The notes: a model not told the origin generated them from the sequence alone. A DNA stretch of 64,000 nucleotides from Paenibacillus donghaensis (GCF_002192415.1 NZ_CP021780.1:2108001-2172000), one strand, 5' to 3'; numbered from the stretch's first letter, positions 33,932 through 42,566 are shown. Made by a program: numbers and translations.

Positions 33932-35125
33932 ATGGCTAATAAGATACAAGTACGGCGCGGGACTAAGGCGCAATTGGCCGCATTGGGCGGTCTGAGCGTT
34001 GCGGAGCCGGGGTATTGCACGGATTCCAAAGACCTGTATATCGGTAATGTTTCAGGCGGGGATACGCTGTTTTTGGCGGCTGAGAATGTTCCGTATAACA
34101 AAAACCAGCAGGCGTTAATAAACGGTGGGGTTGACATATGGCAGCGGGGAACTTCGGTGCTGCCTGGAGGGGACGGATCAAATGCATATGGATACGGTCC
34201 TGATCGGTGGTGGAGCCAGATATATGCAGGATCTGTTACGGGGAATACAAGCAGCTGGGTACGCCAGGATTTCGCCGCCGGACAGACGGTCGTACCGGGC
34301 AACCCCAAGCATTTCGCACGCTTCAATATCCTGACTTTATCTGCTCTACAGACACAATCGCTAATCCGATTCCACCAGGCAATTGAAGATGTACGTAACT
34401 TTGCCGGGCAGAAAGTCACCTTTACTATTTGGATGAAAGCCAATGCTGCCCGTTCCGTGGGAGTTGTGGCTATTCAAAATTTCGGATCGGGGGGATCGGC
34501 AGAAGTCAATACTGCTGCTAATGTACCGACCGTTAATCTGACGACATCCTGGCAAAAAGTCACGGTCAGTATCAACGTACCTAGCATATCCGGCAAAACG
34601 GTCGGCGTTGGAAGTTATCTCGCCGTTTCGCTTATTATATACAAGGCTGGGAATACGATCGTATCAGCGCCGAGCGGAGCGGTAGGTAGTTGGGCAACTG
34701 GTTATGTAGACATTGCTCAGGCGCAAGTAAATGTGGGTGAAGTTGCTCTGCCTTTTCAGGCGCGAAGCCTGGCCGATGAGTTGGCTTTATGTCAACGATA
34801 CTATGAAAAAAGTTATTATCTTGAGGATGCACCGGGTACGGCGACTGAAAATGGATCGCTATATGGTGTATCCGAAGACGGTACGGTAGGTGGCCCTCAC
34901 TTTGGGTATACATCGTTTAAGACACGCAAGCGTGTAACACCGACAGTGACGGCTTATGGTAAAGGGGGCGGCGTTGGTATGGTGAGTGATGGTACTGCTG
35001 ACCGTACTATATCATCTGGTGTCGCATGCATCGGAGACGAAGCGGGAATCCGGCATAATTACACTCTGAATGGATCTACAACTAATCGACGATTTTTCCA
35101 CTTTGCCGCAGATGCTGAACTATAA
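33932..35125 (+). CDS. tail fibre/receptor-binding protein
   Basis: The 397-residue protein has an N-terminal module 'KIQVRRGTKAQLAALGGLSVAEPGYCTDSKDLYIGN', like the Mtd N-terminal or collar domain. It then has a beta-sandwich of the kind used by phage fibres for sugar binding ('VTFTIWMKANAA', 'GYVDIAQAQVNVGEVALPF'), ending in a 'LADELALCQRYYEKSY' fibre signature. It likely binds the host cell wall. RBS AAGGAGGGCTG. Confidence 0.75.
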   Translation: MANKIQVRRGTKAQLAALGGLSVAEPGYCTDSKDLYIGNVSGGDTLFLAAENVPYNKNQQALINGGVDIWQRGTSVLPGGDGSNAYGYGPDRWWSQIYAGSVTGNTSSWVRQDFAAGQTVVPGNPKHFARFNILTLSALQTQSLIRFHQAIEDVRNFAGQKVTFTIWMKANAARSVGVVAIQNFGSGGSAEVNTAANVPTVNLTTSWQKVTVSINVPSISGKTVGVGSYLAVSLIIYKAGNTIVSAPSGAVGSWATGYVDIAQAQVNVGEVALPFQARSLADELALCQRYYEKSYYLEDAPGTATENGSLYGVSEDGTVGGPHFGYTSFKTRKRVTPTVTAYGKGGGVGMVSDGTADRTISSGVACIGDEAGIRHNYTLNGSTTNRRFFHFAADAEL

Positions 35126-35136
35126 GGGGGGACGAC

Positions 35137-35505
35137 ATGTATAAACACTATATCCGCGTGGACACAGACGACAACGTGATCCGCGCTTTTTCTGATGCCT
35201 TCGAGCAGCCGCAACCTGGCGATCTGCTAGTCACAGAGAACGGCGGCAGACACTTTAACCTGGACCTCTGGTATAACGGCGTTATCCCGCGCTGGTACGT
35301 TGAGGGTGACGATATGGTCGAGCGCACAGATGTGGAGTTGGCAACAATGTGGGAGCAGTACCAAACGGCCCACCCGCCTCAGCTGACAGAGGTTCAACAA
35401 CTGCAGAAGGAAAATGAATTGCTGAAGGCGCAACTGGCTGCACAATCTGAGCGATCTGATTTTATCGAGGACGTCCTGCAGGAAATGATCATCAAGGCTC
35501 AATGA
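35137..35505 (+). CDS. fibre-associated small protein (XkdW-like)
   Basis: The 122-residue protein has a beta-rich N-terminus and a C-terminal Gln/Glu coiled coil ('LTEVQQLQKENELLKAQLAAQ'). Proteins of this type follow fibre genes in Bacillus phages such as PBSX. RBS AAGGGGGGAC. Confidence 0.55.
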   Translation: MYKHYIRVDTDDNVIRAFSDAFEQPQPGDLLVTENGGRHFNLDLWYNGVIPRWYVEGDDMVERTDVELATMWEQYQTAHPPQLTEVQQLQKENELLKAQLAAQSERSDFIEDVLQEMIIKAQ

Positions 35506-35555
35506 TTGCTCGGTTGTTGGTATGGTGGCTGTTACATCTGGGAGGAGGTGATAAC

Positions 35556-35690
35556 ATGATTGCATTGTTTTTGGCACAGAGAGTCATATTGGGTAAACTT
35601 GCTTTTAGTGCTGTGCCTACAGAGGCTCTTAAGACTCAGGTTAAAGAGATCCTGACCGACAGTGGACTGGAATTTCTGGCCGACAAATAA
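35556..35690 (+). CDS. CD1375-like small phage protein (44 aa)
   Basis: ATG 35556 follows GGAGGAGGTGATAAC, one of the best RBSs in the window. The short protein 'MIALFLAQRVILGKLAFSAVPTEALKTQV' matches the pattern of the tiny CD1375-family proteins encoded after fibre genes. Role unknown. Confidence 0.6.
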   Translation: MIALFLAQRVILGKLAFSAVPTEALKTQVKEILTDSGLEFLADK

Positions 35691-35704
35691 TAGAGATAAC
35701 CGTA

Positions 35705-35757
35705 GCGCCCATTGAGGCGTTTTTAATTCGCCCCCGGCTTGCCCGGGGGCTGTTTTT
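35705..35757 (+). terminator. two tandem terminators after the fibre genes
   Basis: GCGCC/GGCG (35705-35719) followed by TTTTT, then CCCCCGG/CCGGGGG (35731-35749) followed by TGTTTTT. Together they isolate the fibre block from the next tail gene. Confidence 0.8.
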
Positions 35758-35763
35758 ATGTTA

Positions 35764-35777
35764 AGGAAAATTTTCCT
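35764..35777. repeat. dispersed palindrome AGGAAAATTTTCCT
   Basis: Perfect copy seven bases after the second T run of the double terminator and 20 bases before the tail endopeptidase start. Confidence 0.65.
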
Positions 35778-35797
35778 GAGCAACAAGGAGGACGCGA

Positions 35798-37951
35798 ATG
35801 GACTTTTTACAGTCTTACGACAAGAATATGGTTCCTACCGGCGCACTAGTCAAGTCTTATGATATCGCCAGAAAGCGGCGCATTAATTCCGACTACGAAC
35901 TTTCCTTTTTAGTCCCAATGAACTCCAGAGACTATCTTGAAAAGATATTGATTAAAGGTCATGTAAAGGATGAGCGCGGGCAATGTTATGTGATCAACAG
36001 CCGGTCCCGGGTCCGGGAAGATCGGAAGCTTACAGCATCCATTATGTGTACACATGTGATGTTCAAACTTACAGATTTCAAGTTTCCATACACCTCGTAC
36101 ATCGCTGAAGCTTATGGTGTTCATATTTCGCAACTGACAAGCCTCATATCTGCTGCAACAGGTGGACGGTTTACATTTTCGATTGATGATACTTTTGACC
36201 TGTTCGATGTCAAGGACTTCGGTCAGGGTAACTGTCTCCAGGCACTCAACAAAATCATTGAAATGTATGGCTGCGAAGTCGAACCAGACAACTTCGTTAT
36301 TCATCTCAAGAAACAAATCGGCAAAGATGAAAGCATGCAGTACCGCATAAAGAAGAACATTGTCTCTGACCAATTCAAGGATGATTCATCATCACTTGTA
36401 ACCCGCCTGTACTGCCAAATGAAGGATGGTAGAACATGGATAGGACAACCATCTTCCATCCTCACAAACGAAGAGAGAACGCTGCTGGAGGCTGTGCCGG
36501 GGGCAATTGTAAACGGTATTCTCCAAGTCAATTACCTTATCTCTCCCTACGCTGCAACTTGGGCGAGTGATTCTGTTCCGTTCTTTGACGGGGAAATAAT
36601 TGAACAGGATATTGAGGAAGTCTCTGATCTGTTGGAGGTCGGACGGAAGACCCTGAGAGAAAAGGAGATCCCGAGTTTTGAGGTTACTGCTGACAGCGCT
36701 GACCTATACAAAATTAAAAGTGGCGAACCAAAGCCGAACCTTGGAGATACCGCCTATTGTCATGACCCGGACATAGAACTGGTTAATCTCAAGGCTCGGA
36801 TCATGGAGTTGACGGAATATCCGTATACCAAAGAGAAGCATGCACAGGCAACATTATCTAATATCGCAGTAAGAGATATGGATGATATCATTGCTGACCT
36901 GAATAAAAGCAAAAATCTAGTAGACAACCTGTATTCAAATGGACGGATTCGGACGGAACTCTTTGAGGCTGTAGCAAAGCAAGTTATTACGGATATCAAT
37001 AACTCAAAAACAGAATTGATTTATCCGCCAGACGGAGGGATATTGGCACAAGAGAAAAGCAACCCTTTAGAGCAAGTCAGACTAACTTCAAAAGGATTGG
37101 GCATCTCAACCGATGGTTGGAATACAGTTAGATCAGCAATTACCGCGAGGGGCGTTGTTGCGGAGACAATTGTTGGGCAGCAAATTTTTGGTGTGTCTCT
37201 CGTGATTGGCATAGGCAATAATGTAACAAAGATGAATCCAAACGGGATTTCTGCTGGACACGATGACTATAATAGTGCTCCCTTCAGAGTGGATATGGCC
37301 GGGAATGTGGTCACGAATAAATTGACCGCAAACAGCGCAGTTATAAATGACTCCACTTTTGGTGGAGGGGCCATTATTGGATCATCCATTAATGTAGGTA
37401 ATGGAGTGTTTTCGGTAAGTGCATCCGGCCATATGAAAGCGTATAGCGGAGAATTTATTGGTTCTATAAGCGCCAGTTCTTTTGATGGAGGAACGATAAC
37501 AGGTGCTTTTATAAGAACAGCGGCGAGCGGACAACGCGTTGAGATGGACTATACAAGCTTTAGATCGGTTGATGCTAATAACAGAGTACGTGTCTCCATT
37601 TCACCAAGCGGAAAATATGGTGTGGCCGGTACAGAATACTTTGACGGTACAGGATTATACAAGGGTGGACTTTACGGAATAGACGATGGACTATATTTGG
37701 ACGCTAATAGTTTTATGAATTTATTTGCTCCAGTAATAGCATTCAATGGAGAGGTGAGATTCAGTGGCGCAACCGTGACAGGAATGAGCATAAGTAGTGT
37801 TTCAGGACTTGAATCAGAACTTGATGCAATCTGGTCTGCCTTGAGCGGAAAATCTAATATAGGTCATGGTCATTCAGTTACATTGCCTAACCATAATCAT
37901 GGTAACCCGGATAATCTGAATAGTGGCGGTGGCACCTATTCAGTTTCTTAA
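35798..37951 (+). CDS. tail endopeptidase/minor structural protein
   Basis: The 717-residue protein begins with the N-terminal domain of Firmicute tail-associated lysins and baseplate hubs: 'DFLQSYDKNMVPTGALVKSYDIARKRRINSDYELSF', then 'RSRVREDRKLTASIMCTHVMFKL'. The middle resembles the prophage endopeptidase tail domain. The C-terminal third is fibre-like with Gly/Ser repeats and ends in H-x-H motifs (GHGHSVTLPNHNHG) that may bind metal in a trimer tip. It lies after the fibre genes rather than before them, which is not the usual order. Confidence 0.75.
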   Translation: MDFLQSYDKNMVPTGALVKSYDIARKRRINSDYELSFLVPMNSRDYLEKILIKGHVKDERGQCYVINSRSRVREDRKLTASIMCTHVMFKLTDFKFPYTSYIAEAYGVHISQLTSLISAATGGRFTFSIDDTFDLFDVKDFGQGNCLQALNKIIEMYGCEVEPDNFVIHLKKQIGKDESMQYRIKKNIVSDQFKDDSSSLVTRLYCQMKDGRTWIGQPSSILTNEERTLLEAVPGAIVNGILQVNYLISPYAATWASDSVPFFDGEIIEQDIEEVSDLLEVGRKTLREKEIPSFEVTADSADLYKIKSGEPKPNLGDTAYCHDPDIELVNLKARIMELTEYPYTKEKHAQATLSNIAVRDMDDIIADLNKSKNLVDNLYSNGRIRTELFEAVAKQVITDINNSKTELIYPPDGGILAQEKSNPLEQVRLTSKGLGISTDGWNTVRSAITARGVVAETIVGQQIFGVSLVIGIGNNVTKMNPNGISAGHDDYNSAPFRVDMAGNVVTNKLTANSAVINDSTFGGGAIIGSSINVGNGVFSVSASGHMKAYSGEFIGSISASSFDGGTITGAFIRTAASGQRVEMDYTSFRSVDANNRVRVSISPSGKYGVAGTEYFDGTGLYKGGLYGIDDGLYLDANSFMNLFAPVIAFNGEVRFSGATVTGMSISSVSGLESELDAIWSALSGKSNIGHGHSVTLPNHNHGNPDNLNSGGGTYSVS

Positions 37952-38000
37952 CGTAATGGTACTATAGGGTATATATACCATTTGTCGGAGGGTGATAATA

Positions 38001-38606
38001 TTGAAAAAGTTGAGTTATATGTTGAGCGGCGTTGTAATTGGGGTAATCCTCATGGCTTCATCTAGCGCCTTTGCGGATCAAATAAAATCTTTTGTCGGTA
38101 AAACAGTTGCGGGAGAATATACAGTCAGTGTCAACGGCAAAGCTTTAAGTGAGAAAGCTATTGTCGTTGACTCCAAAGCTCATATCCCATTACGCGCTGT
38201 TTCCGACTCACTGGGGGCTAAGGTAAACGTGGAAGGAAGAACAATTGAAGTGACCACAAATGTCGATAGTATAGCAGCAGTTGTTGATGATGCCATTGCT
38301 AATAAGCCATCAAACCCTTACGTGGGTCAGTCGAAAGATGGTTTGTTGGAGTCGAGAAAAATATTCGTTGAAAAAATTATCGAACCAGCAAAGAAGACTA
38401 AATCCACTTTAGAAGAGCGAATGATTACAAATCAAAAGAACTTAGAACTTGCTGAGAAAGAAACGGGGACGAAATTCAAAGAGGCTGTGTTGGATTCAAT
38501 TAAAACAACGCAAGCGGAGTTGGATTCAAGAATTACTGCAATTGAAAATGCCGAGACACAAATTAAACTAATAGATGAAGCCTTGGCTTTATTAGAACAG
38601 AAATAA
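38001..38606 (+). CDS. secreted copper-amine-oxidase-N-type protein
   Basis: TTG 38001 after GGAGGGTGATAATA gives a Sec signal peptide (KKLSYMLSGVVIGVILMASSSAFA). A copper amine oxidase N-terminal-like domain follows (VNGKALSEKAIVVDSKAHIPLRAVSDSLGAKV), then a C-terminal coiled coil. The domain is common in surface proteins of Paenibacillus and its oxidase activity is not implied. As a secreted prophage protein it may alter the lysogen's surface; this is inference. Confidence 0.7.
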   Translation: MKKLSYMLSGVVIGVILMASSSAFADQIKSFVGKTVAGEYTVSVNGKALSEKAIVVDSKAHIPLRAVSDSLGAKVNVEGRTIEVTTNVDSIAAVVDDAIANKPSNPYVGQSKDGLLESRKIFVEKIIEPAKKTKSTLEERMITNQKNLELAEKETGTKFKEAVLDSIKTTQAELDSRITAIENAETQIKLIDEALALLEQK

Positions 38607-38609
38607 AAA

Positions 38610-38649
38610 AACGGATGCCCTATACAAAAAAAAGGCATCCGTTTTTTTT
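38610..38649. terminator. strong bidirectional terminator
   Basis: AACGGATGCC (38610-38619) pairs perfectly with GGCATCCGTT (38634-38643). It is followed by eight T on the plus strand and preceded by A runs, so it serves both converging genes. Confidence 0.85.
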
Positions 38650-38650
38650 G

Positions 38651-38971
38651 TTAATCTTCAGTATTGGGAAAAACTGTTAGTGACTTATGTCCAGAATAAG
38701 CATTCAAATCATTTGCTATTGATGTTTCATCGGTAATAGTTGAAATTCCGTCAGGACGTAAACTAGCATAGTACTTACGTCCTTTTTCAAGCGCATCGAT
38801 TCTAAACTGGGGTTCTTCAGAATGAGAAGATAACTTTGCTAAGGATTCGTAGTACTCATTTTTATTGACTTCTCTAGCTTCTAATAATTTCTTCTGCTGT
38901 TCACTACTGGCAGTATACATCAGCCAGAAGATACCGCCAATGACCACTGCAGCAAAAATAAGATAACCCAC
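38651..38971 (-). CDS. small membrane-anchored hypothetical protein
   Basis: The 106-residue protein has an N-terminal membrane segment (GYLIFAAVVIGGIFWLMYT) followed by a charged soluble region. GTG start at 38971 after AGGAGGATTTATC. It may be a moron gene; function unknown. Confidence 0.6.
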   Translation of the reverse strand: MGYLIFAAVVIGGIFWLMYTASSEQQKKLLEAREVNKNEYYESLAKLSSHSEEPQFRIDALEKGRKYYASLRPDGISTITDETSIANDLNAYSGHKSLTVFPNTED

Positions 38972-39124
38972 GATAAATCCTCCTGATTACATGAATGTTT
39001 CAAACGACTACTCGAACAACACCCTAATACTTCTCACAATATACTTTCCTTGCTCATAATTCAATAAATTTCCGAATAACCGTAGTAACACAGCATACAA
39101 ACCAATGTACCCTATAACTAAGAA

Positions 39125-39155
39125 GGTCTCTCCTATGGAGGGGCCTATTTATTTT
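39125..39155 (+). terminator. terminator-like hairpin
   Basis: AGG..CTCC (39125-39134) pairs with GGAG..CCT (39138-39147), followed by ATTTATTTTATT. The surrounding stretch 38972-39222 holds no gene and presumably contains the divergent promoters. Confidence 0.5.
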
Positions 39156-39222
39156 ATTCGAAGGACTCCATGTAAAGGGAATTCTTCAGATAAAGCGAAT
39201 AATTATAGGTGAGGTGTTGAAT

Positions 39223-39945
39223 ATGGACAATTTACTTGGGACTATTGTTTTTATTTTGCCAGGATTTCTTATGTACTTTTGGCTGCAATCTTTTGGAATC
39301 AATCCGGTCGTTAAGCATACACCTGGGGAGTTCACAGCAATTTCGGCGCTTCTATGGTTGCCCGCGTCATTCTCTACCCTTTTGCTTTATAATGGAGTGG
39401 TGAGTTTATCCAAGAAAATATCAAAGGCCGACGCGATATGGTCGATTCAGGGTTTAAAGGATAAGTCGGGCAGTCTGACATTCCTCATTATGTTTTTACT
39501 CTTGAGTTCAGTGGTTACGTTTGTATTGTGCGTAATTTGGGCTAAATGGCTTTATCCAATACAGATGAAGTTAATTAACAGGATTCGAAAGTGGAGGGGA
39601 ATTGCCAACTTTTCTAAAACACCTTCCGTTTGGGATGAGGTATTTACTAATAGTGACCCTCAAGTCGTTGAAATTGGGAAAATTGATAAAATGGGAAAAG
39701 AAGATGGATCAATAATTGGTTGTATAAATAAAGCGTCCCGGACTTTTGAACCGGAACGCTACCTGAATCTCAATGATGTTGAGTTTTTCACAGATTTAAT
39801 CAGAAATCATAAGATCAAGGTATCTCAGATCTTTTATGACACCAAGTCTGGTACTTATGTAAAAATATATGATCCCAATGAGATCAAAGACGCCCAGTTA
39901 AAAGACATCCAAGCTATTTCTTCTTCGAGTCAGAGCTCGAATTAG
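39223..39945 (+). CDS. DUF6338-like membrane protein
   Basis: The 240-residue protein has hydrophobic segments near residues 5-23, 40-62 and 85-110. A cytosolic C-terminal domain follows with 'VWDEVFTNSDPQVVEIGKID' and 'GSIIGCINKASRTFEPERYLNL', typical of the DUF6338 family found in prophages and islands. ATG 39223 is seven bases after GAGGTG. It lies between tail and lysis genes, a usual site for moron genes, facing two tiny minus-strand genes. Role unknown; phage exclusion is one possibility. Confidence 0.65.
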   Translation: MDNLLGTIVFILPGFLMYFWLQSFGINPVVKHTPGEFTAISALLWLPASFSTLLLYNGVVSLSKKISKADAIWSIQGLKDKSGSLTFLIMFLLLSSVVTFVLCVIWAKWLYPIQMKLINRIRKWRGIANFSKTPSVWDEVFTNSDPQVVEIGKIDKMGKEDGSIIGCINKASRTFEPERYLNLNDVEFFTDLIRNHKIKVSQIFYDTKSGTYVKIYDPNEIKDAQLKDIQAISSSSQSSN

Positions 39946-40075
39946 AATCGGTCGAGATTCTAGCAGAGCTTTTATCAACGGAATAGATCTTTCGTTCGAT
40001 ACCATAATTATCGCTGCGTCTCTCTATTCCGCCGGGTTTTGGTCTATTTTTGTTATCTTCCTTATTAGAACTCAT
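39914..40075 (-). CDS. tiny hypothetical protein B (53 aa), partner of DUF6338
   Basis: The ATG overlaps the stop of the upstream minus-strand gene (ATGA). The protein is polar and low in hydrophobics, and contains S-V-D-K-S-S-A-R-I-S, the same motif as its neighbour (S-V-D-K-R-S-A-R-L-S). Its 3' end overlaps the end of the DUF6338 gene by about 30 bases on the other strand. Confidence 0.5.
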   Translation of the reverse strand: MSSNKEDNKNRPKPGGIERRSDNYGIERKIYSVDKSSARISTDSNSSSDSKKK

Positions 40076-40218
40076 TTGTTTTTCTCTCCTTCCTGATTTG
40101 ATTTCTTTGTAGGTGGGATCTCATTCTTGGGAATTTCGTATTGTGAGAGCCTTGCAGATCTCTTATCAACGGACCCCTTTAATGAAATCCATTTTGGTTC
40201 GTTATTGTCTTCAGCCAT
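40072..40218 (-). CDS. tiny hypothetical protein A (48 aa), partner of DUF6338
   Basis: ATG 40218 follows GAGGAGGTATCCAG, a very strong RBS. The protein starts MAEDNNEPKWISLKG and carries S-V-D-K-R-S-A-R-L-S, shared with the next gene. It is disordered-looking and lacks membrane segments. The shared motif could be a binding peptide for a common partner. Confidence 0.55.
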   Translation of the reverse strand: MAEDNNEPKWISLKGSVDKRSARLSQYEIPKNEIPPTKKSNQEGEKNK

Positions 40219-40255
40219 CTGGATACCTCCTCATGGTAACCAGAATTCGACATTA

Positions 40256-40269
40256 AGGAAATATTTCCT
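40256..40269. repeat. dispersed palindrome, variant AGGAAATATTTCCT
   Basis: A perfect palindrome differing from the main form only in the central two bases; lies in the leader of both the tiny minus-strand genes and the gene at 40412. Confidence 0.6.
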
Positions 40270-40411
40270 GCAAAGACCAATATTCGGACTGAGTATAGCA
40301 CACCAATTTCCGCACCGGTTACGGACCATATACCAATTACAATATAGTTATCAAAAGCCTCTCCAGTTATTGGAGGGGCTTTTACTCTTGTCTGAAAGGA
40401 GGCAAATACAC

Positions 40412-40627
40412 GTGGTAGTCATTAAGAAACTTGAGTTATCGATTGACCTCACAAGACCGGCTGAAGAAATCACTGAGGCCATTATTACAATTATGGAGTT
40501 TTTCCCAGGGCGGCAACTTGGAATATTGCAGCAGGTAGATCAAAACATTGGCGATATGCTGGCTGCTGTCCAACCGAAAGATGAAGAACCGGCTGCAGCA
40601 AAGGAAGCAAAAAAGGAAACGCCATAG
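40412..40627 (+). CDS. small hypothetical protein of the lysis region (71 aa)
   Basis: GTG 40412 follows AAAGGAGGCAAATACAC. The protein opens with 'KKLELSIDLTRPAEEITEAI' and ends in an Ala/Lys/Glu-rich tail. A preceding hairpin (AAAAGCC...GGGGCTTTT near 40350-40385) is probably a terminator. The longer reading from 40127 runs through the minus-strand genes and is not credible. Confidence 0.55.
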   Translation: MVVIKKLELSIDLTRPAEEITEAIITIMEFFPGRQLGILQQVDQNIGDMLAAVQPKDEEPAAAKEAKKETP

Positions 40628-40645
40628 AGAGAAAGGGGCGGGGGA

Positions 40646-40939
40646 ATGGAAGCGGATCGTATCTCCGATATTGAAAGATTACTGCCATTGGCAGAAAAAT
40701 ACGGCCTCGCCGTGCTGCTGGTCTTTATTCTGCTGATCATCGTTATTATGCAATGGAGAGCTGTAGCAAAGGGTAAACTGGTTCCGCGCGAGATGCTGGA
40801 CAGGGCGCTCGAAGACAATGACCGACTGCAGGAAATACTGGACAGCGAACGCAAAGAGTTTATGCAGCCGATGTTGGAAGTGTTCAAAAGGCTTAAGACG
40901 GACCACCATCAAGAAAATGACCAGGACAGGGGAGGATAA
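40646..40939 (+). CDS. holin-like (BhlA-type) membrane protein
   Basis: The 97-residue protein has one membrane helix (GLAVLLVFILLIIVIMQW, ~residues 20-37) followed by a charged helical tail 'REMLDRALEDNDRLQEIL'. This is the layout of BhlA/UviB-type holin-like proteins. It lies at the start of the lysis cluster. RBS GGGGCGGGGGA. Confidence 0.6.
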   Translation: MEADRISDIERLLPLAEKYGLAVLLVFILLIIVIMQWRAVAKGKLVPREMLDRALEDNDRLQEILDSERKEFMQPMLEVFKRLKTDHHQENDQDRGG

Positions 40940-40940
40940 C

Positions 40941-41138
40941 ATGCTGATGAAATGGATTCAGAGTTTATTCCCCCGGCACCAGGAAAAAAAGAAAGAGTTA
41001 GACCAATCTTCGCGCCGGGTAGCACTGACGATTCTTAGATATAGGGAGTCTTCAAAAGAGATACAGGCTGAAATTGAGCGCAATAAATTCTCCAAATATT
41101 TAGTTTATGATCGGGGGGATCATCATGGGGGTCATTGA
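40941..41138 (+). CDS. small hypothetical lysis-region protein (65 aa)
   Basis: ATG 40941 follows GGGGAGGATAAC, directly after the previous stop. The protein is basic and helical with no membrane segment. It overlaps the next start. Unknown role. Confidence 0.45.
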   Translation: MLMKWIQSLFPRHQEKKKELDQSSRRVALTILRYRESSKEIQAEIERNKFSKYLVYDRGDHHGGH

Positions 41139-41514
41139 TATCATTTTATTGTCGCTATACATTATCGCCATTCTCACGGCGGTATACATCCTATTCAAAC
41201 ATAGGAGTTATTTTCACGAGAGATTCCAAAAAGGTGTTGTCAGTGTCTTCATGCTGGCGATGCTTTTTTTCTTGGCGGCTTACACCTTCAAGATGATTAT
41301 CGTGCTGCTGATTCGAGCTGCGGCTATATTTGGCTTTGCCACTCCAGAGTTATCTACCTGGCTGCTACAGGGTTGGACGATTGCCCAGATCGGGACAACC
41401 GGAGGTCTGGCTGCTCTGGCCTGGCTGACCTGGACCGGTCGGTATGACCAGTTTGTTACGTTGCGCCGCCTGGATAAAAAGATTGAGGAGGATATAGACG
41501 ATGCTGACGCTTGA
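41125..41514 (+). CDS. small membrane protein of the lysis region
   Basis: The 129-residue protein has three or four hydrophobic segments (IIALLSLYIIAIL-like at the start, 'VFMLAMLFFLAAYTF', 'MIIVLLIRAAAIFGF', 'GGLAALAWLTW') and a charged tail. ATG 41125 follows GGGGGG; ATG 41107 is an alternative. It could be a holin or antiholin, but I recognise no family. Confidence 0.5.
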   Translation: MGVIDIILLSLYIIAILTAVYILFKHRSYFHERFQKGVVSVFMLAMLFFLAAYTFKMIIVLLIRAAAIFGFATPELSTWLLQGWTIAQIGTTGGLAALAWLTWTGRYDQFVTLRRLDKKIEEDIDDADA

Positions 41515-42292
41515 GCAAGTAAAGGAAAAATCAAGTAAACGGCTGGCCGGGCTGCATCCGGTGGTATTGGCTGCTGCTGTTGCGCTGATCGAGCGCAGTT
41601 ATGCCCGGGGAGTAAACATAGTGATCACTCAGGGACTGCGCACCATCGAGGAGCAGGATGCCTTATATGCGCAGGGTCGCACCAAACCCGGGCCAATCGT
41701 CACCAATGCCAAAGGTGGAACGAGTTACCACAACTACGGACTAGCTATTGATTTCGCGCTGCTGCTCCCCAATGGGTCCAGCGTATCATGGGATCTAAAC
41801 CGGGATGGTGACGGCGACGGCACAAAGGATTGGACGGAGGTTGTCCAAGAAGCAAAGGCGCTCGGATTTGAGTGGGGCGGGGATTTCGTGAGCATTAAGG
41901 ATGCACCACACTTCCAAATCACTTTCGGGCTTAAAATATCTCAATTACGCGCGGGCCAGAAGCCCACTGAAACGGCTATGGCAAAAGCTTCAGCAAAAAT
42001 TGATAAATACATGGAGGTCGAGGAAGAAATGACAGCACAGGAGAAGAAAGACTTTGAAGCAATGCAGGTGCTCATCAAGGCACAAGCAGAGGTAACGTTG
42101 GAACTGACCAACCGAATCACGGAGCTGGAGACAGCGGCCAAGCTGCCTGAGATCCCGAAATGGGCCTTACCAGCATGTGAGGCTGCCAAGGCTGCGGGGC
42201 TGCTGGATACCACAGCAAACGGCAGTTATGACTTTTATCGGATGATTACGGTCATGGATCGAACAGGCCTATTTAAAAAGGGGGACAAGTAA
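41501..42292 (+). CDS. endolysin, M15-type L-Ala-D-Glu peptidase
   Basis: The first ~150 residues are a VanY/CwlK-like peptidase. They contain 'VNIVITQGLRTIEEQDALYAQGR', the zinc site S-Y-H-N-Y-G-L-A-I-D, and the second His in DAPHFQ. The C-terminal ~100 residues include coiled coil and 'IPKWALPACEAAKAAGLLDT', an SLH-like wall-binding segment. It cuts the peptide cross-link of host peptidoglycan at lysis. RBS GAGGAGGATATAGACG. Confidence 0.85.
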   Translation: MLTLEQVKEKSSKRLAGLHPVVLAAAVALIERSYARGVNIVITQGLRTIEEQDALYAQGRTKPGPIVTNAKGGTSYHNYGLAIDFALLLPNGSSVSWDLNRDGDGDGTKDWTEVVQEAKALGFEWGGDFVSIKDAPHFQITFGLKISQLRAGQKPTETAMAKASAKIDKYMEVEEEMTAQEKKDFEAMQVLIKAQAEVTLELTNRITELETAAKLPEIPKWALPACEAAKAAGLLDTTANGSYDFYRMITVMDRTGLFKKGDK

Positions 42293-42294
42293 CC

Positions 42295-42510
42295 ATGCAA
42301 AACAAATGGCGTAACTACGGCCTGTGGGTATCACTCACAGCTGCCGTGCTGCTGGGGGTACAGACGATTGGGGCGATCTTCGGGTTGGAGCTGGCGCCGG
42401 AGAAATACGATGAGGTGACGGCTGCTGTTAATGCGGTACTGGGTATATTGGTTGTCCTGGGTATCGTGAGTAACCCGGAAGCGGGCAAAGGGTTTAAGGA
42501 TACAAAGTAA
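42295..42510 (+). CDS. phage holin (phi LC3 type)
   Basis: The 71-residue protein has two membrane segments (YGLWVSLTAAVLLGVQTIG and 'AAVNAVLGILVVLGIVSNP') and the C-terminal 'NPEAGKGFKDTK' typical of phi LC3-family holins. It follows the endolysin directly. Confidence 0.85.
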   Translation: MQNKWRNYGLWVSLTAAVLLGVQTIGAIFGLELAPEKYDEVTAAVNAVLGILVVLGIVSNPEAGKGFKDTK

Positions 42511-42532
42511 ATTCCCAAACGCTTGCGATTAT

Positions 42533-42566
42533 GCCCACTGTCTCTAACTGGTGGGCTTCTTTATTT
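42533..42566 (+). terminator. terminator of the lysis operon
   Basis: GCCCAC (42533-42538) pairs with GTGGGC (42551-42556), followed by TTCTTTATTTT. A very similar terminator, with the same arms, occurs at 43184. Confidence 0.75.

Noticed and set aside
33233..35125. Possible diversity-generating retroelement variable region, because of the Mtd-like fibre N-terminus
   Set aside because: No reverse transcriptase or template repeat is present in the window.
40127..40411. Plus-strand extension upstream of the gene at 40412
   Set aside because: It runs antisense to a tiny minus-strand gene with strong RBS and through a terminator; the GTG at 40412 has the real RBS.
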